Shown here piece by piece: positions 1-8,468 of a DNA stretch of 64,000 nt (the stretch's first letter is position 1; every line of letters begins with the position of its first letter). The notes beneath the pieces are model-generated. The model saw only the letters and a program-made list of their open reading frames with translations. It ran no database searches and was not told the origin of the DNA. The position numbers and the translations under genes are program-made. The DNA comes from Bradyrhizobium sp. Tv2a-2 (GTDB taxonomy: Bacteria > Pseudomonadota > Alphaproteobacteria > Rhizobiales > Xanthobacteraceae), in the NCBI RefSeq assembly GCF_000472425.1, contig NZ_AXAI01000007.1, positions 261,464 to 325,463 on the forward strand, written 5' to 3'.

Positions 1-13
1 GTCAAAGTCCGCC

Positions 14-649
14 ATGCCGATCGACACAAACAAATTCTTCGACTCCATTCGCATCAACAAGCGGAGTGCGAAGCAGGAAACGCAGGTGCGCCAAACCGCC
101 ACGCCCTGCGAGTGGCCTGACTGCAAGAACAAGGGCTCCCATCGCGCGCCCAAGGGCCGCGACAATGCGCGCGAATATTGGCACTTCTGCCTCGACCATG
201 TCCGCGAATACAATCAGTCCTACAATTTCTTCTCGGGCATGAACGCCGATGCCGTCGCCCGCTACCAGAAAGATGCGCTGACCGGCCATCGCCCGACCTG
301 GAAGATGGGCGCCAACACCAGTGCCCGGAAAATGACCGGCAGTGCCGCCGATTTCGACGGCGCCTCCGATCCCTTCAGTGTGTTTGGTGAGCTGAACGGC
401 CGCACCGGCGCCCGGCCGGGTGCCGAGGCCAAGCCCGAGACGCGCAAGATATTCAATGCCGAGCGGAAAGCGCTGCAGGTCATGGGCCTGGACGCCGACG
501 CGACGCTCGGCGACGTCAAGGCCAAGTACAAGGCGCTGGTCAAGCAGCACCATCCCGACGCCAATGGCGGCGACCGCTCCACCGAGGATCGCCTGATCGA
601 GATCATAAAGGCGTACAACTATCTGAAGACGGTGGTGCGCGAAGCCTAA
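14..649 (+). CDS. J-domain (DnaJ-like) co-chaperone, 211 aa
   Basis: A C-terminal J domain spans about residues 150-210 and contains the HPD tripeptide in KQHHPDANGGD, the motif that stimulates DnaK ATPase activity. The N-terminal half has a cysteine/histidine cluster (CEWPDC near residue 32, then FCLDH near residue 58) that could bind a metal; that is inference. There are no G/F or CxxCxGxG regions, so this is not canonical DnaJ. Similar proteins lie next to cobS/cobT in relatives; here two citrate synthase genes and dedA lie between. The TAA stop at 647-649 is formed by the end of a repeat element. The start is only 14 bases into the window, so a start further upstream cannot be excluded. 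Confidence 0.85.
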   Translation: MPIDTNKFFDSIRINKRSAKQETQVRQTATPCEWPDCKNKGSHRAPKGRDNAREYWHFCLDHVREYNQSYNFFSGMNADAVARYQKDALTGHRPTWKMGANTSARKMTGSAADFDGASDPFSVFGELNGRTGARPGAEAKPETRKIFNAERKALQVMGLDADATLGDVKAKYKALVKQHHPDANGGDRSTEDRLIEIIKAYNYLKTVVREA

Positions 650-776
650 AGCATGATCCGGAAAAGTGTGTAGCGGTTTTCCGAAAAGATCATGCTCAAT
701 CAAAAGCATGATCCGGAAAAGTGTGTAGCGGTTTTCCGAAAAGATGACGATTCAACCAAATCCCATCGCGCTTTAG
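646..776. repeat. MITE-like palindromic repeat, family 1 (two tandem units)
   Basis: The element opens with CTAAAGCATGATCCGG and closes with GCGCTTTAG, so its ends are inverted (CTAAAGC / GCTTTAG). Inside are two tandem copies of a hairpin unit: GCATGATC at 651 pairs with GATCATGC at 688-695, and CGGAAAA pairs with TTTTCCG; the unit restarts at 706. The TAA of the upstream J-domain gene is the TAA of CTAAAGC. Related copies are at 37252-37356 and 57598-57702. Confidence 0.85.
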
Positions 777-831
777 CCCTGGCGGTGGCGGCGGAGATTG
801 CGCTCCGCCGCGTCGGGTCGCGCGCTTTGCG

Positions 832-1923
832 CTAAGAAGGCATCGGCCCGACATAGGACGAGCTTGGCCGGATCAGGCGCCCGGTGCGCTGCTGTTCCCG
901 CGCATGAGCGGTCCAGCCGGCCGCGCGGGCGACCGCAAAGATCGGCGTGAACGCCTGCCGCGGAATGTTCAGGGCGTCGAGCAGAATCGCGGTGAAGAAC
1001 TCCACATTGGTCTCCAGCGCCCGCTCCGGATTCTTCCGCCGCAGCGCCTCACGGACATAGGCCTCAACCTCGCCGGCGAACGGCAGATCGGTACCGTTGG
1101 TGGCGAGCCGCTCGATCGCCGCCCTGAGCACATCGGCGCGGGGATCGCGTACCCGGTAAATGCGATGGCCGAATCCCATCATGCGCTCGCCACGGGCAAG
1201 CGCGGCATCCACCCAGGGCTGGATGCGCTCGCGGGTGCCGATTGCATCCAGCATCTCCAGCACCGGCTCGGGCGCGCCACCGTGCAGCGGGCCGGTCAGC
1301 GCGCAATAGCCTGCGGTGACGGCCGCGAACAGGTCGGCGTGGGTCGAGGCGACAACGCGCGTGGTGAAGGTCGACGCGTTCATGCCGTGGTCGCACACCG
1401 TGACCAGGTAGGCATCGAGCGCGGCGGCCTCGCGCGGGGCGGGCTTGCGGCCGAGCAGCATCGACAGCGTGTCGGCAGCGTGGCCTGTGGTCGGGTCGGG
1501 CGCGACGGGCACGGCACCATTCGCCCGCTGCACCAGGGCGCCGGCAATCACCGGAAAAGCGCCGACGATGGTCGCCTCGTGCTCAAGTCCACTTTCGGCG
1601 CGCAGGCCGGCGATGGCGGCGCGAAAGCCGTCGACGATCGAGAGGCCGCGCGTGGCCGCAAGCAGCTCGGGAAGCCGGGCGAAGGCACGGGCGCGGGCCG
1701 CGCCAAGGCTCGCGCGGACGTCGGCCTCGCTCAAGCGGTGTCCGGTGGCGCCGTTCCACAGCCGCGCCGTGACGCCCTCAAAGCTCGACTGGGCGGCGAG
1801 GTCGGCGACGCGCTCGCCGGCGATGATGAGCTCGCCACGCTCGCCATCGACATGGCTCAAGACGGTCTCCGCGGCCGGAACGCCGTCCAGCCCGATCTGG
1901 CTCTTGGTGAGATGGATATTCAT
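832..1923 (-). CDS. Citrate synthase / 2-methylcitrate synthase paralogue, 363 aa
   Basis: Citrate synthase fold enzyme, expected to condense an acyl-CoA with oxaloacetate. Visible signatures are DHGMNASTF (178-186), the first active-site His in PLHGGA (His214) and the second in GFGHRIY (His253) followed by RDPRA. The catalytic Asp found in the family motif NVDF appears here as Glu (TNVEFF, Glu308). The longer frame begins at 1977, but ATG at 1923 is preceded by AAAGGAG and gives a family-like N-terminus. It is shorter than GltA (about 430 aa), as is usual for methylcitrate synthase-like paralogues. It is transcribed divergently from an HTH-citrate synthase gene across a 74-bp palindrome-rich gap, which suggests control by that neighbour. 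Substrate is unknown. Confidence 0.88.
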   Translation of the reverse strand: MNIHLTKSQIGLDGVPAAETVLSHVDGERGELIIAGERVADLAAQSSFEGVTARLWNGATGHRLSEADVRASLGAARARAFARLPELLAATRGLSIVDGFRAAIAGLRAESGLEHEATIVGAFPVIAGALVQRANGAVPVAPDPTTGHAADTLSMLLGRKPAPREAAALDAYLVTVCDHGMNASTFTTRVVASTHADLFAAVTAGYCALTGPLHGGAPEPVLEMLDAIGTRERIQPWVDAALARGERMMGFGHRIYRVRDPRADVLRAAIERLATNGTDLPFAGEVEAYVREALRRKNPERALETNVEFFTAILLDALNIPRQAFTPIFAVARAAGWTAHAREQQRTGRLIRPSSSYVGPMPS

Positions 1924-1968
1924 GGGCCGTTCTCCTTTCAGGCTTTGAAAGGTGAGGCGGCTCGACAC

Positions 1969-1996
1969 ATTGATCAATCTTGATTATGCTAATCAA
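1969..1996. promoter_or_regulatory. Putative operator between divergent citrate synthase genes
   Basis: Two adjacent palindromes lie in the shared intergenic region. ATTGATCAAT (1969-1978) is perfectly self-complementary, and TTGATTA-TGC-TAATCAA (1980-1996) is an inverted repeat with perfect 7-base arms. They share the half-site TTGAT. The second palindrome ends one base before the ATG of the HTH-citrate synthase gene. This layout suits autoregulation and control of the divergent gene by the HTH protein. It is read directly from sequence; binding is inferred. Confidence 0.6.
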
Positions 1997-1997
1997 T

Positions 1998-3230
1998 ATG
2001 AAAAAAACCGATGCGCTCTACCTCTCGGCCAGAGAGGCCGCTGCCGAGCTCGCGATCTCACCGGCGACGCTCTACGCCTATGTCAGCCGCGGGCTGATCC
2101 GTTCCGAGCCGTCGCCGGACTCACGCAGCCATCGCTACCGCGCCGAGGACGTGCGGGACTTGAAGGAGCGCCGCGTGCCGTCGCCGGAGCCGAAGGGGCT
2201 GCGCAGCTTCGATCCGGATCTGCCGGTGCTGGATTCTTCGATCTCGACCATCACCGAGAACGGTCCGATCTATCGCGGCGTGAATTGCGTGGAGCTCGCT
2301 GAAAAAGGCACGCTCGAGCATACCGCCACGTTGTTGTGGGACGTGACCGGGGTCGACCCGTTTGCGGCCGACAATTGCCCGCACATCTCCGAGGAAATGC
2401 GCGCGGTTGCCGAGGCCGCACGGCGGGCGGCGCCGATCGACCGGGCGATTGCCGTGCTCGTGCTCGCGACCAGCGCAGATCCCGGCGCCTTCACCCGCGC
2501 ACATGACGGCCGCGCCATGGTCGGCGCCCGCATGTTGCGGCTTATGGTTGCGACCATGCTCAACGGCGTGCCCTCAGCCGAGCCGCTGCATTTGCAGATC
2601 GCGCGGGCCTGGGCGCCCGACAACAAGAGCGCTGCCGACATCATCCGCCGCGCGCTGGTGCTGCTGGCCGATCACGAGCTCAACGCCTCGACATTCACGG
2701 TGCGCTGCGCCGCTTCGACCGGCCTCAATCTTTATGACGCCATCATCGCGGGCCTCGTGGCCCTGAAAGGTCCCAAACATGGTGGTGCTGGCGTCCTGGC
2801 ATCCCGGCTGGTGAAGACGCTTGTCGATCATGACGTGGCGCCCGTGATCCGGGAGCGTGTCGCCTTGGGCGAACGCTTCGCCGGCTTCGGTCACGGCGTC
2901 TACAAGCACGGCGATCCTCGCGCGCTGTCGCTGTTGAATGCGCTGACGCGCGCAGGCGCGCCACGGAAATTCACCAAGGAAGTGCCGGAGCGGATTGCGG
3001 AAGCCACCGGCGAACTCGTCAACATCGATTACGCGCTGGCGGTGATGGCGCACAGTCTGCGGCTTGCGCCGGGCAGCGAACTGACCTTGTTCGCCATGGC
3101 ACGCGCTGTCGGTTGGATTGCCCATGCCAGCGAGCAACTGCAGACCGGCGGCCTGATCCGTCCCCGCGCGCGCTATGTCGGTCCGGTCCCTGGGCGCAGC
3201 GCCGCCTCGAGTGTGGTGCGCGAAAGTTAG
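1998..3230 (+). CDS. Citrate synthase with N-terminal helix-turn-helix (MerR/excisionase-like), 410 aa
   Basis: Residues about 6-55 form a DNA-binding helix-turn-helix (YLSAREAAAELAISPATLYA, then YVSRGLIRSEP and a SHRYRAEDV wing typical of MerR-type domains). Residues about 80-400 are a citrate synthase fold with KHGGAG (His261), GFGHGVYKHGDPRA (His299) and VNIDYALAV (Asp344), so all three catalytic positions are kept. I chose ATG 1998 rather than the frame start at 1980 because it leaves the palindromic region free and begins directly before the HTH; no strong ribosome-binding site is visible. It may be a metabolite-sensing regulator, an enzyme, or both. It overlaps the convergent dedA gene by four bases. 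Confidence 0.85.
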   Translation: MKKTDALYLSAREAAAELAISPATLYAYVSRGLIRSEPSPDSRSHRYRAEDVRDLKERRVPSPEPKGLRSFDPDLPVLDSSISTITENGPIYRGVNCVELAEKGTLEHTATLLWDVTGVDPFAADNCPHISEEMRAVAEAARRAAPIDRAIAVLVLATSADPGAFTRAHDGRAMVGARMLRLMVATMLNGVPSAEPLHLQIARAWAPDNKSAADIIRRALVLLADHELNASTFTVRCAASTGLNLYDAIIAGLVALKGPKHGGAGVLASRLVKTLVDHDVAPVIRERVALGERFAGFGHGVYKHGDPRALSLLNALTRAGAPRKFTKEVPERIAEATGELVNIDYALAVMAHSLRLAPGSELTLFAMARAVGWIAHASEQLQTGGLIRPRARYVGPVPGRSAASSVVRES

Positions 3231-3877
3231 CTCGGACGAACCGGCTGGACGGCCGCGTTCTGACGGCGGCGGAGCGCCCAGGTCACAAGCCCGACGATCG
3301 CGGCGCCAAGAATAACCGCCACCATCCAATAGTGCTTGAGGCTGATATGGTGCGGGACACCAAAGCGATGCAGCGCGGAGATGGCCAGGACCCCCGGCAG
3401 GACATGCGCCGGGGCCCACAGGAGGACGGCCGGGATGTTCGCGGCGAAAAACTTCATCCGCTCCATGCCGAGCGCTCCAGCCGTGACCGGCACGAAGGCG
3501 CGGATCGGGGGTACGAAGCGAGCGAAGAACACCGCCCAGATGCCTCGGCGCCGGAAGAACGCCTCGCTCTGCGCGATCACGGCAGGATATCTGTTCAAAG
3601 GCCAGGTGTTCAGAATCTCGTGCTGGGTGCGATGGCCGGCGATGTAAGCCGAGCCGTCGCCAATCAGGGCGCCCGCGATCGCAGCCAGCAGCACCCATTG
3701 CAGCTTCAACTCGCCGCCCGGCACCAGCGCGCTCAGCGCAAGGATGATGGTCGAGCCTGGAATGACCGAGCCGACCACCGGAACCGCCTCCAGGAGCGCG
3801 GCGAGAAACAGGGTCAGGTAGGCAAGCCAGGCATGCGCCGAGACGAACGCGATCAGCGGATCGATAAAGGAGGCCAC
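3227..3877 (-). CDS. DedA family membrane protein, 216 aa
   Basis: SNARE-associated/DedA family inner-membrane protein, a group linked to lipid carrier flipping and proton-motive-force maintenance. The family motifs are visible: GSVIPGSTIIL followed by a second membrane-embedded helix and GDGSAYIAG, then FFARFVPPIRAFVPVTAG with its conserved Arg/Pro, and C-terminal hydrophobic helices. The frame extends to 3925, but a GTG at 3877 preceded by GGGA gives the typical start (VASFIDPLIAFV); the longer form would be 232 aa. It converges with the HTH-citrate synthase gene and ends in an Arg-rich tail. Confidence 0.9.
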   Translation of the reverse strand: MASFIDPLIAFVSAHAWLAYLTLFLAALLEAVPVVGSVIPGSTIILALSALVPGGELKLQWVLLAAIAGALIGDGSAYIAGHRTQHEILNTWPLNRYPAVIAQSEAFFRRRGIWAVFFARFVPPIRAFVPVTAGALGMERMKFFAANIPAVLLWAPAHVLPGVLAISALHRFGVPHHISLKHYWMVAVILGAAIVGLVTWALRRRQNAAVQPVRPS

Positions 3878-4193
3878 AAAATTCCCGTGATGATTCAACG
3901 GTCGATCAGACCAGGGACCTACCATAAGTAGGGTTGGGGGGCGAAAGTGCCATCAATCGGCGTTCGAGGCCGCGCGCTATCGAGCCGCGCCCGAAAAGCA
4001 AAAGGCCGCATCGATACGCAGGGCAGCCCTCCCAAAACCGCGTCTCATGCATATCTCAATGAAAAAACGACGGAACTTTGATCGGACCCCGGGCTTCTGC
4101 GAACCCGTGCCGTCTGCTAGGCTTAGCTGAAGCACCCAACCGCAGCCACCTGCTAGATCTGGTTTCGGGAAAGCCCGCGACCTCGGAGGATGA

Positions 4194-5192
4194 ATGACGA
4201 CCGCCGCCATGACCAAGATTGAAGAGCCCGTCGGAATGCCCGACATGAAGGTGTCGGTCCGGCAGGTCTTCGGCATCGACAGCGATCTGGAAGTGCCCGC
4301 GTACTCGGAAGTCGACCCGCATGTGCCTGAGGTCGATACCGATTACCGTTTCGATCGCGCCACCACGCTCGCCATTCTCGCGGGCTTTGCCAAGAACCGC
4401 CGCGTCATGGTCACCGGCTACCATGGCACCGGCAAGTCAACCCACATTGAGCAGGTCGCGGCGCGCCTGAACTGGCCCTGCGTGCGCGTCAACCTCGACA
4501 GCCATATCAGCCGTATCGATCTCGTCGGCAAGGACGCGATCGTCGTCAAGGATGGCAAGCAGGTCACCGAATTCCGCGACGGCATTCTGCCCTGGGCGTT
4601 GCAGCACAACATCGCGCTGGTGTTCGACGAATATGATGCAGGCCGCCCGGACGTGATGTTCGTGATCCAGCGCGTGCTGGAAGTCTCCGGCCGGCTGACG
4701 CTGCTCGACCAGAACAAGGTGATCAAGCCGCATCCGGCGTTCCGCCTGTTCTCCACCGCCAACACGGTGGGGCTCGGCGACACCTCGGGCCTCTATCACG
4801 GCACCCAGCAGATCAACCAGGGCCAGATGGACCGCTGGTCGATCGTCACCACACTCAACTATCTCGCCCATGATGAGGAAGTGGAGATCGTGCTGGCCAA
4901 GGCGCATCACTACCGCACCCAGGAAGGCCGCGACATCGTCAACAAGATGGTGCGGCTCGCCGACCTCACCCGCAACGCCTTCGCCAATGGCGACCTGTCG
5001 ACGGTGATGAGCCCGCGCACGGTGATTACCTGGGCCGAAAACTCCGACATCTTCGGCGATGTCGGCTTCGCCTTCCGCGTCACATTCCTCAACAAGTGCG
5101 ACGAGCTGGAACGGCCGCTGGTGGCCGAGTTCTATCAGCGTTGCTTCAACGCCGAGCTGCCGGAATCCGCCGTCAACGTGGCACTGTCCTGA
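4194..5192 (+). CDS. cobS: Aerobic cobaltochelatase subunit CobS, 332 aa
   Basis: AAA+ ATPase subunit of the CobNST complex that inserts cobalt into hydrogenobyrinic acid a,c-diamide in aerobic cobalamin synthesis. Walker A is GYHGTGKST (75-83) and Walker B is ALVFDEYD (141-148); STAN and the MSPRTVITW region near residue 270 fit the sensor regions. The N-terminus ([17 protein letters not shown]) is typical of CobS, and the length matches the family. ATG 4194 follows CGGAGGATGA. cobT lies downstream, separated by 179 bp that contain a hairpin repeat. I saw no cobalamin riboswitch upstream. In alphaproteobacteria this cobS/cobT location away from the cob operon is common. Confidence 0.95.
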   Translation: MTTAAMTKIEEPVGMPDMKVSVRQVFGIDSDLEVPAYSEVDPHVPEVDTDYRFDRATTLAILAGFAKNRRVMVTGYHGTGKSTHIEQVAARLNWPCVRVNLDSHISRIDLVGKDAIVVKDGKQVTEFRDGILPWALQHNIALVFDEYDAGRPDVMFVIQRVLEVSGRLTLLDQNKVIKPHPAFRLFSTANTVGLGDTSGLYHGTQQINQGQMDRWSIVTTLNYLAHDEEVEIVLAKAHHYRTQEGRDIVNKMVRLADLTRNAFANGDLSTVMSPRTVITWAENSDIFGDVGFAFRVTFLNKCDELERPLVAEFYQRCFNAELPESAVNVALS

Positions 5193-5195
5193 CGA

Positions 5196-5360
5196 TGTCG
5201 TCCCGGCCAAGCGAGCTTCCGGCAGCGCCCAGCGTTGTCCGGTCGCAAGTGTCGACCGGGACCTCCGCCGCGGGATTGCTCAATCGAGCGATGCCGCCGG
5301 TTTCCCTGCAAGCGACGACCGGCGGTGGTTATGGGTCCCCGCTTTCGCGGGGACGACGGG
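5196..5360. repeat. Hairpin repeat inserted between cobS and cobT
   Basis: The stretch begins GTCGTCCCGGCC and ends GGGGACGACGGG, so its ends are roughly complementary, and it contains a perfect stem GTCCCCGC-TTTC-GCGGGGAC at 5335-5354. It looks like a short intergenic repetitive element. The stem lacks a T run, so it is a weak candidate for a factor-independent terminator, but it could change the cobS:cobT ratio by mRNA processing (inference). Confidence 0.5.
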
Positions 5361-5371
5361 AATAAGGTTAG

Positions 5372-7276
5372 ATGACAACCTCCAACACCAAATTCCGCAC
5401 CGGATCAAAGGAAGCGCCGACCGAGCCCTTCAAGCGGGCGGTCACCTCATGTCTGCGCGCGATCGCGAAGGCGCCGGAGCTCGAAGTGAGTTTCGCCGCC
5501 GAGCGGCCCGGCCTTGCCCCGGGCAAGGCACGGTTGCCAGAGCCCGCGCGCAAGATGACGCGGCGCGATGCTGCGATCGTGCGAGGACATGCCGATTCGA
5601 TCGCGCTCAAGCTCGCCTGTCACGATCCCAAGGTGCATCGCAAGCTGATGCCGGGCAATCCGCAGGCACGCGGCGTGTTCGAGGCGGTTGAGCAGGCACG
5701 CGTCGAGGCGATCGGCGCGCGGCGCATGTCCGGCGTTGCGAAAAATCTCACCGCGATGCTCGACGATCATTTCCACCGCGGCAAGTTCGATGAGATCACC
5801 GATCGCGCCGATGCGCCGCTGTCGGATGCGCTGGCCATGATGGTGCGCGAGCGGCTGACCGGCCTTGCGCCGCCCGCAGCCGCAAAGAAGATGGTCGATC
5901 TCTGGCGGCCGATCCTGGAAGACAGGATCGGGACGCGGCTCGACCAGCTCAGCCGCTTCACCGAGGACCAGGCCAGGTTCGGCGACCTCGTGCATGACCT
6001 GTTGTCGGCGCTCGATCTCGGCGACGAGCGCAATGCCGACACCGACGAGGACGACGACCAGGACGACAACCGCGAGGGCGAGAGTGATCAGTCCGGCGCG
6101 GAAGGTTCGCCCGACAGCGACGCCGCGCAGGAAATGACCGCCGACCAGGCGCAGGCCACGACCGAGGACATGTCGGAAAGCGCGATGGAGAGCGCACAGG
6201 CCTCCACCAGCGACACCTTCGACGACGGCGAACTCGGCGACGACGAGACGCCGGGCGAGGCGACGCGGCCGAATAGCCGCGGCGCCAACGAGCCGCGCGG
6301 GCCGGAATATCACGCCTTCGCACCGAAATTCGATGAGGTCATTGCCGCCGAGGATCTCTGCGACCATGACGAACTGGAGCGTCTGCGCTCCTATCTCGAC
6401 AAGCAGCTCGCGCATCTGCAAGGCATCGTGGCGCGGCTCGCCAACCGCCTGCAGCGGCGGCTGATGGCGCAGCAGAACCGCGCCTGGGAATTCGATCTCG
6501 AGGAAGGCATCCTCGATCCGGCGCGGCTGTCGCGCGTCGTGGTCGATCCCTATCACCCGCTGTCCTTCATGCACGAGAAGGAGGCGACCTTCCGCGACAC
6601 CGTGGTGACGCTCTTGCTCGACAATTCCGGCTCCATGCGCGGCCGTCCGATCACGGTCGCTGCGACCTGCGCCGATATTCTCGCCCGCACGCTGGAGCGT
6701 TGCGGCGTGAAGGTCGAGATTCTCGGCTTCACCACCCGCGCCTGGAAGGGCGGGCAATCCCGCGAAGCCTGGCTTGCCGCCGGCAAGCCGGCGAATCCGG
6801 GACGGCTCAATGACCTGCGCCACATCATCTACAAGGCAGCGGATGCGCCCTGGCGGCGTTCGCGCAAGAATCTCGGCCTGATGATGCGCGAGGGCCTCCT
6901 GAAGGAAAACATCGACGGCGAGGCGCTGGACTGGGCGCACAAGCGCCTGCTTGGGCGCCCCGAGCAGCGCAAGATCCTGATGATGATCTCGGACGGTGCG
7001 CCGGTCGATGATTCGACCCTGTCGGTCAATCCCGGCAATTATCTCGAGCGGCACCTGCGGCACATCATCGAGGAGATCGAGACGCGCTCCCCGGTCGAGT
7101 TGATCGCGATCGGCATCGGCCATGACGTGACGCGCTATTATCGCCGCGCGGTCACCATCGTCGACGCCGAGGAGCTTGGCGGCGCGATCACCGAGAAGCT
7201 CGCCGAACTCTTCAGCGAGACCCATACAGCCGCGCCGGCCAAACCGGCCGTCCGGCCGCGCCGGCTACATTCTTAA
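5372..7276 (+). CDS. cobT: Aerobic cobaltochelatase subunit CobT, 634 aa
   Basis: Partner of CobS in the AAA+ chaperone-like part of cobaltochelatase. The C-terminal third is a von Willebrand factor A domain with the MIDAS motif [11 protein letters not shown] at about residues 412-422. A strongly acidic linker of Asp/Glu-rich sequence lies at about residues 222-320. The N-terminus ([20 protein letters not shown]) is characteristic of CobT. Length matches the family. It follows cobS in the same orientation. The start ATG comes just after GGGAATAAGGTTAG. Confidence 0.95.
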   Translation: MTTSNTKFRTGSKEAPTEPFKRAVTSCLRAIAKAPELEVSFAAERPGLAPGKARLPEPARKMTRRDAAIVRGHADSIALKLACHDPKVHRKLMPGNPQARGVFEAVEQARVEAIGARRMSGVAKNLTAMLDDHFHRGKFDEITDRADAPLSDALAMMVRERLTGLAPPAAAKKMVDLWRPILEDRIGTRLDQLSRFTEDQARFGDLVHDLLSALDLGDERNADTDEDDDQDDNREGESDQSGAEGSPDSDAAQEMTADQAQATTEDMSESAMESAQASTSDTFDDGELGDDETPGEATRPNSRGANEPRGPEYHAFAPKFDEVIAAEDLCDHDELERLRSYLDKQLAHLQGIVARLANRLQRRLMAQQNRAWEFDLEEGILDPARLSRVVVDPYHPLSFMHEKEATFRDTVVTLLLDNSGSMRGRPITVAATCADILARTLERCGVKVEILGFTTRAWKGGQSREAWLAAGKPANPGRLNDLRHIIYKAADAPWRRSRKNLGLMMREGLLKENIDGEALDWAHKRLLGRPEQRKILMMISDGAPVDDSTLSVNPGNYLERHLRHIIEEIETRSPVELIAIGIGHDVTRYYRRAVTIVDAEELGGAITEKLAELFSETHTAAPAKPAVRPRRLHS

Positions 7277-7287
7277 ATTTTAAATAG

Positions 7288-8358
7288 ATGGGCAAAGGGC
7301 TCTCGCGCCGCCGCTTTCTCGAAATGTCGGCGGCGGGGCTTTCGGCAGCGTGGGAGCCCGCGCGCGTCCTCGCGCAATCGGCGACACAGTCGCCGCCCAG
7401 ATCGGCCACCCTTGATGAGCGCTCCGTTACGGCTCCCGCCTCGATCGAGGTCAAGGCGCGGCCGATCCCGTCTTTCGATCCGCGCGACCGTTCGCATGTC
7501 CGCTTTGGTTCGCTGGAATATCGCAGCGGGCTGGTGCTGACCTCGTCCTTTCCGGGTTTCGGCGGGCTATCCGGCATTCGTCTCGATGCCAAGGGCGATC
7601 GTTTCATTGCACTGAGCGACAAGGGCAGCTGGTTCACCGGCCGAATCCGTTATTCCGGTCGCGACATGGTGGGCCTCGACGAGGTGGAGGCCGCGCCGAT
7701 GCTGGGGCCCGACGGTCGGCCGATCGTCGCGCGCGGCTGGTTCGATTCCGAATCCATCGCGCTGGACGGCGCGTTCGTCTATGTCGGGCTCGAGCGCGTC
7801 AACCAGGTGCTGCGCTTCGATTTCTCTGATGGATTTACCCGCGCCCGCGGCGAAGTGGTGCCGATGCCGGCGGCCGTCAAAAAGCTTCCCAATAACAAGG
7901 GGCTTGAGGCGCTGGTCTTTGTGCCGACGGGGCTCCCGCTTGCGGGCACGCTGATCGCGATGTCCGAGCGCGGGCTTGATCGCGACGGCAATCTGGTCGC
8001 GTTCCTGGTCAATGGGCCGTCGCCCGGCCAGTTCAGCATCCGCCGCACCGAGGATTTCGATATCAGCGACGCGGTGCTGTTGCCTTCAGGCGATCTGCTG
8101 GTGTTGGAGCGGAAATTCTCGCTGCTCTCAGGCGTCGGCATCCGCATCCGCCGCATTCCGCTTGCCACGATCGCCCCCGGCGCGCTGGTCGACGGCCCCG
8201 CTATCTTCAACGCCGATCTCGGCCAGGAGATCGATAATATGGAGGGGATCGACGCCCATGTGACAGCGGAGGGCGACACCGTGCTGACCATGGTGTCCGA
8301 CGACAATTTTTCCCCGATCCAGCGCACGCTGCTCCTGCAGTTTGCGCTCGTCGCGTGA
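7288..8358 (+). CDS. Tat-exported esterase-like phytase-family protein, 356 aa
   Basis: The N-terminus carries a twin-arginine signal (LSRRRFLEMSA) with cleavage probably after ARVLAQS, placing the protein in the periplasm. The remainder resembles the 'esterase-like activity of phytase' family (PF13449): GFGGLSGIRLDAKGDRFIALSDKG, LDGAFVYVGLERV, NKGLEALVFVP, and NMEGIDAH near the end, as in a beta-propeller. Substrate is unknown; the Pfam name rests on weak activity evidence. It starts 11 nt after the cobT stop with no clear ribosome-binding site, so it may be translationally linked to cobT although the roles seem unrelated. Confidence 0.8.
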   Translation: MGKGLSRRRFLEMSAAGLSAAWEPARVLAQSATQSPPRSATLDERSVTAPASIEVKARPIPSFDPRDRSHVRFGSLEYRSGLVLTSSFPGFGGLSGIRLDAKGDRFIALSDKGSWFTGRIRYSGRDMVGLDEVEAAPMLGPDGRPIVARGWFDSESIALDGAFVYVGLERVNQVLRFDFSDGFTRARGEVVPMPAAVKKLPNNKGLEALVFVPTGLPLAGTLIAMSERGLDRDGNLVAFLVNGPSPGQFSIRRTEDFDISDAVLLPSGDLLVLERKFSLLSGVGIRIRRIPLATIAPGALVDGPAIFNADLGQEIDNMEGIDAHVTAEGDTVLTMVSDDNFSPIQRTLLLQFALVA

Positions 8359-8468
8359 GCGTCGAACTGTGGGCTGACCCGCAAATTCGTGATATCCGCC
8401 CGACTGGTAATGTCATGGTGGCGGTCTATGTTACCGTTAAACCCGCCTCAACAATCCCCGGACAGCTC

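Noticed and set aside
2..709. 235-codon antisense frame over the J-domain gene
   Set aside because: It mirrors a recognised gene, has no ribosome-binding site and runs through the repeat element; typical high-GC shadow.
4000..4193. Cobalamin riboswitch upstream of cobS
   Set aside because: I looked for the B12-box-like conserved core and found none; cobS/cobT are often constitutive.
5447..7225. 592-codon antisense frame over cobT
   Set aside because: No family signature; cobT on the other strand is unmistakable, and long antisense frames are expected at this GC content.
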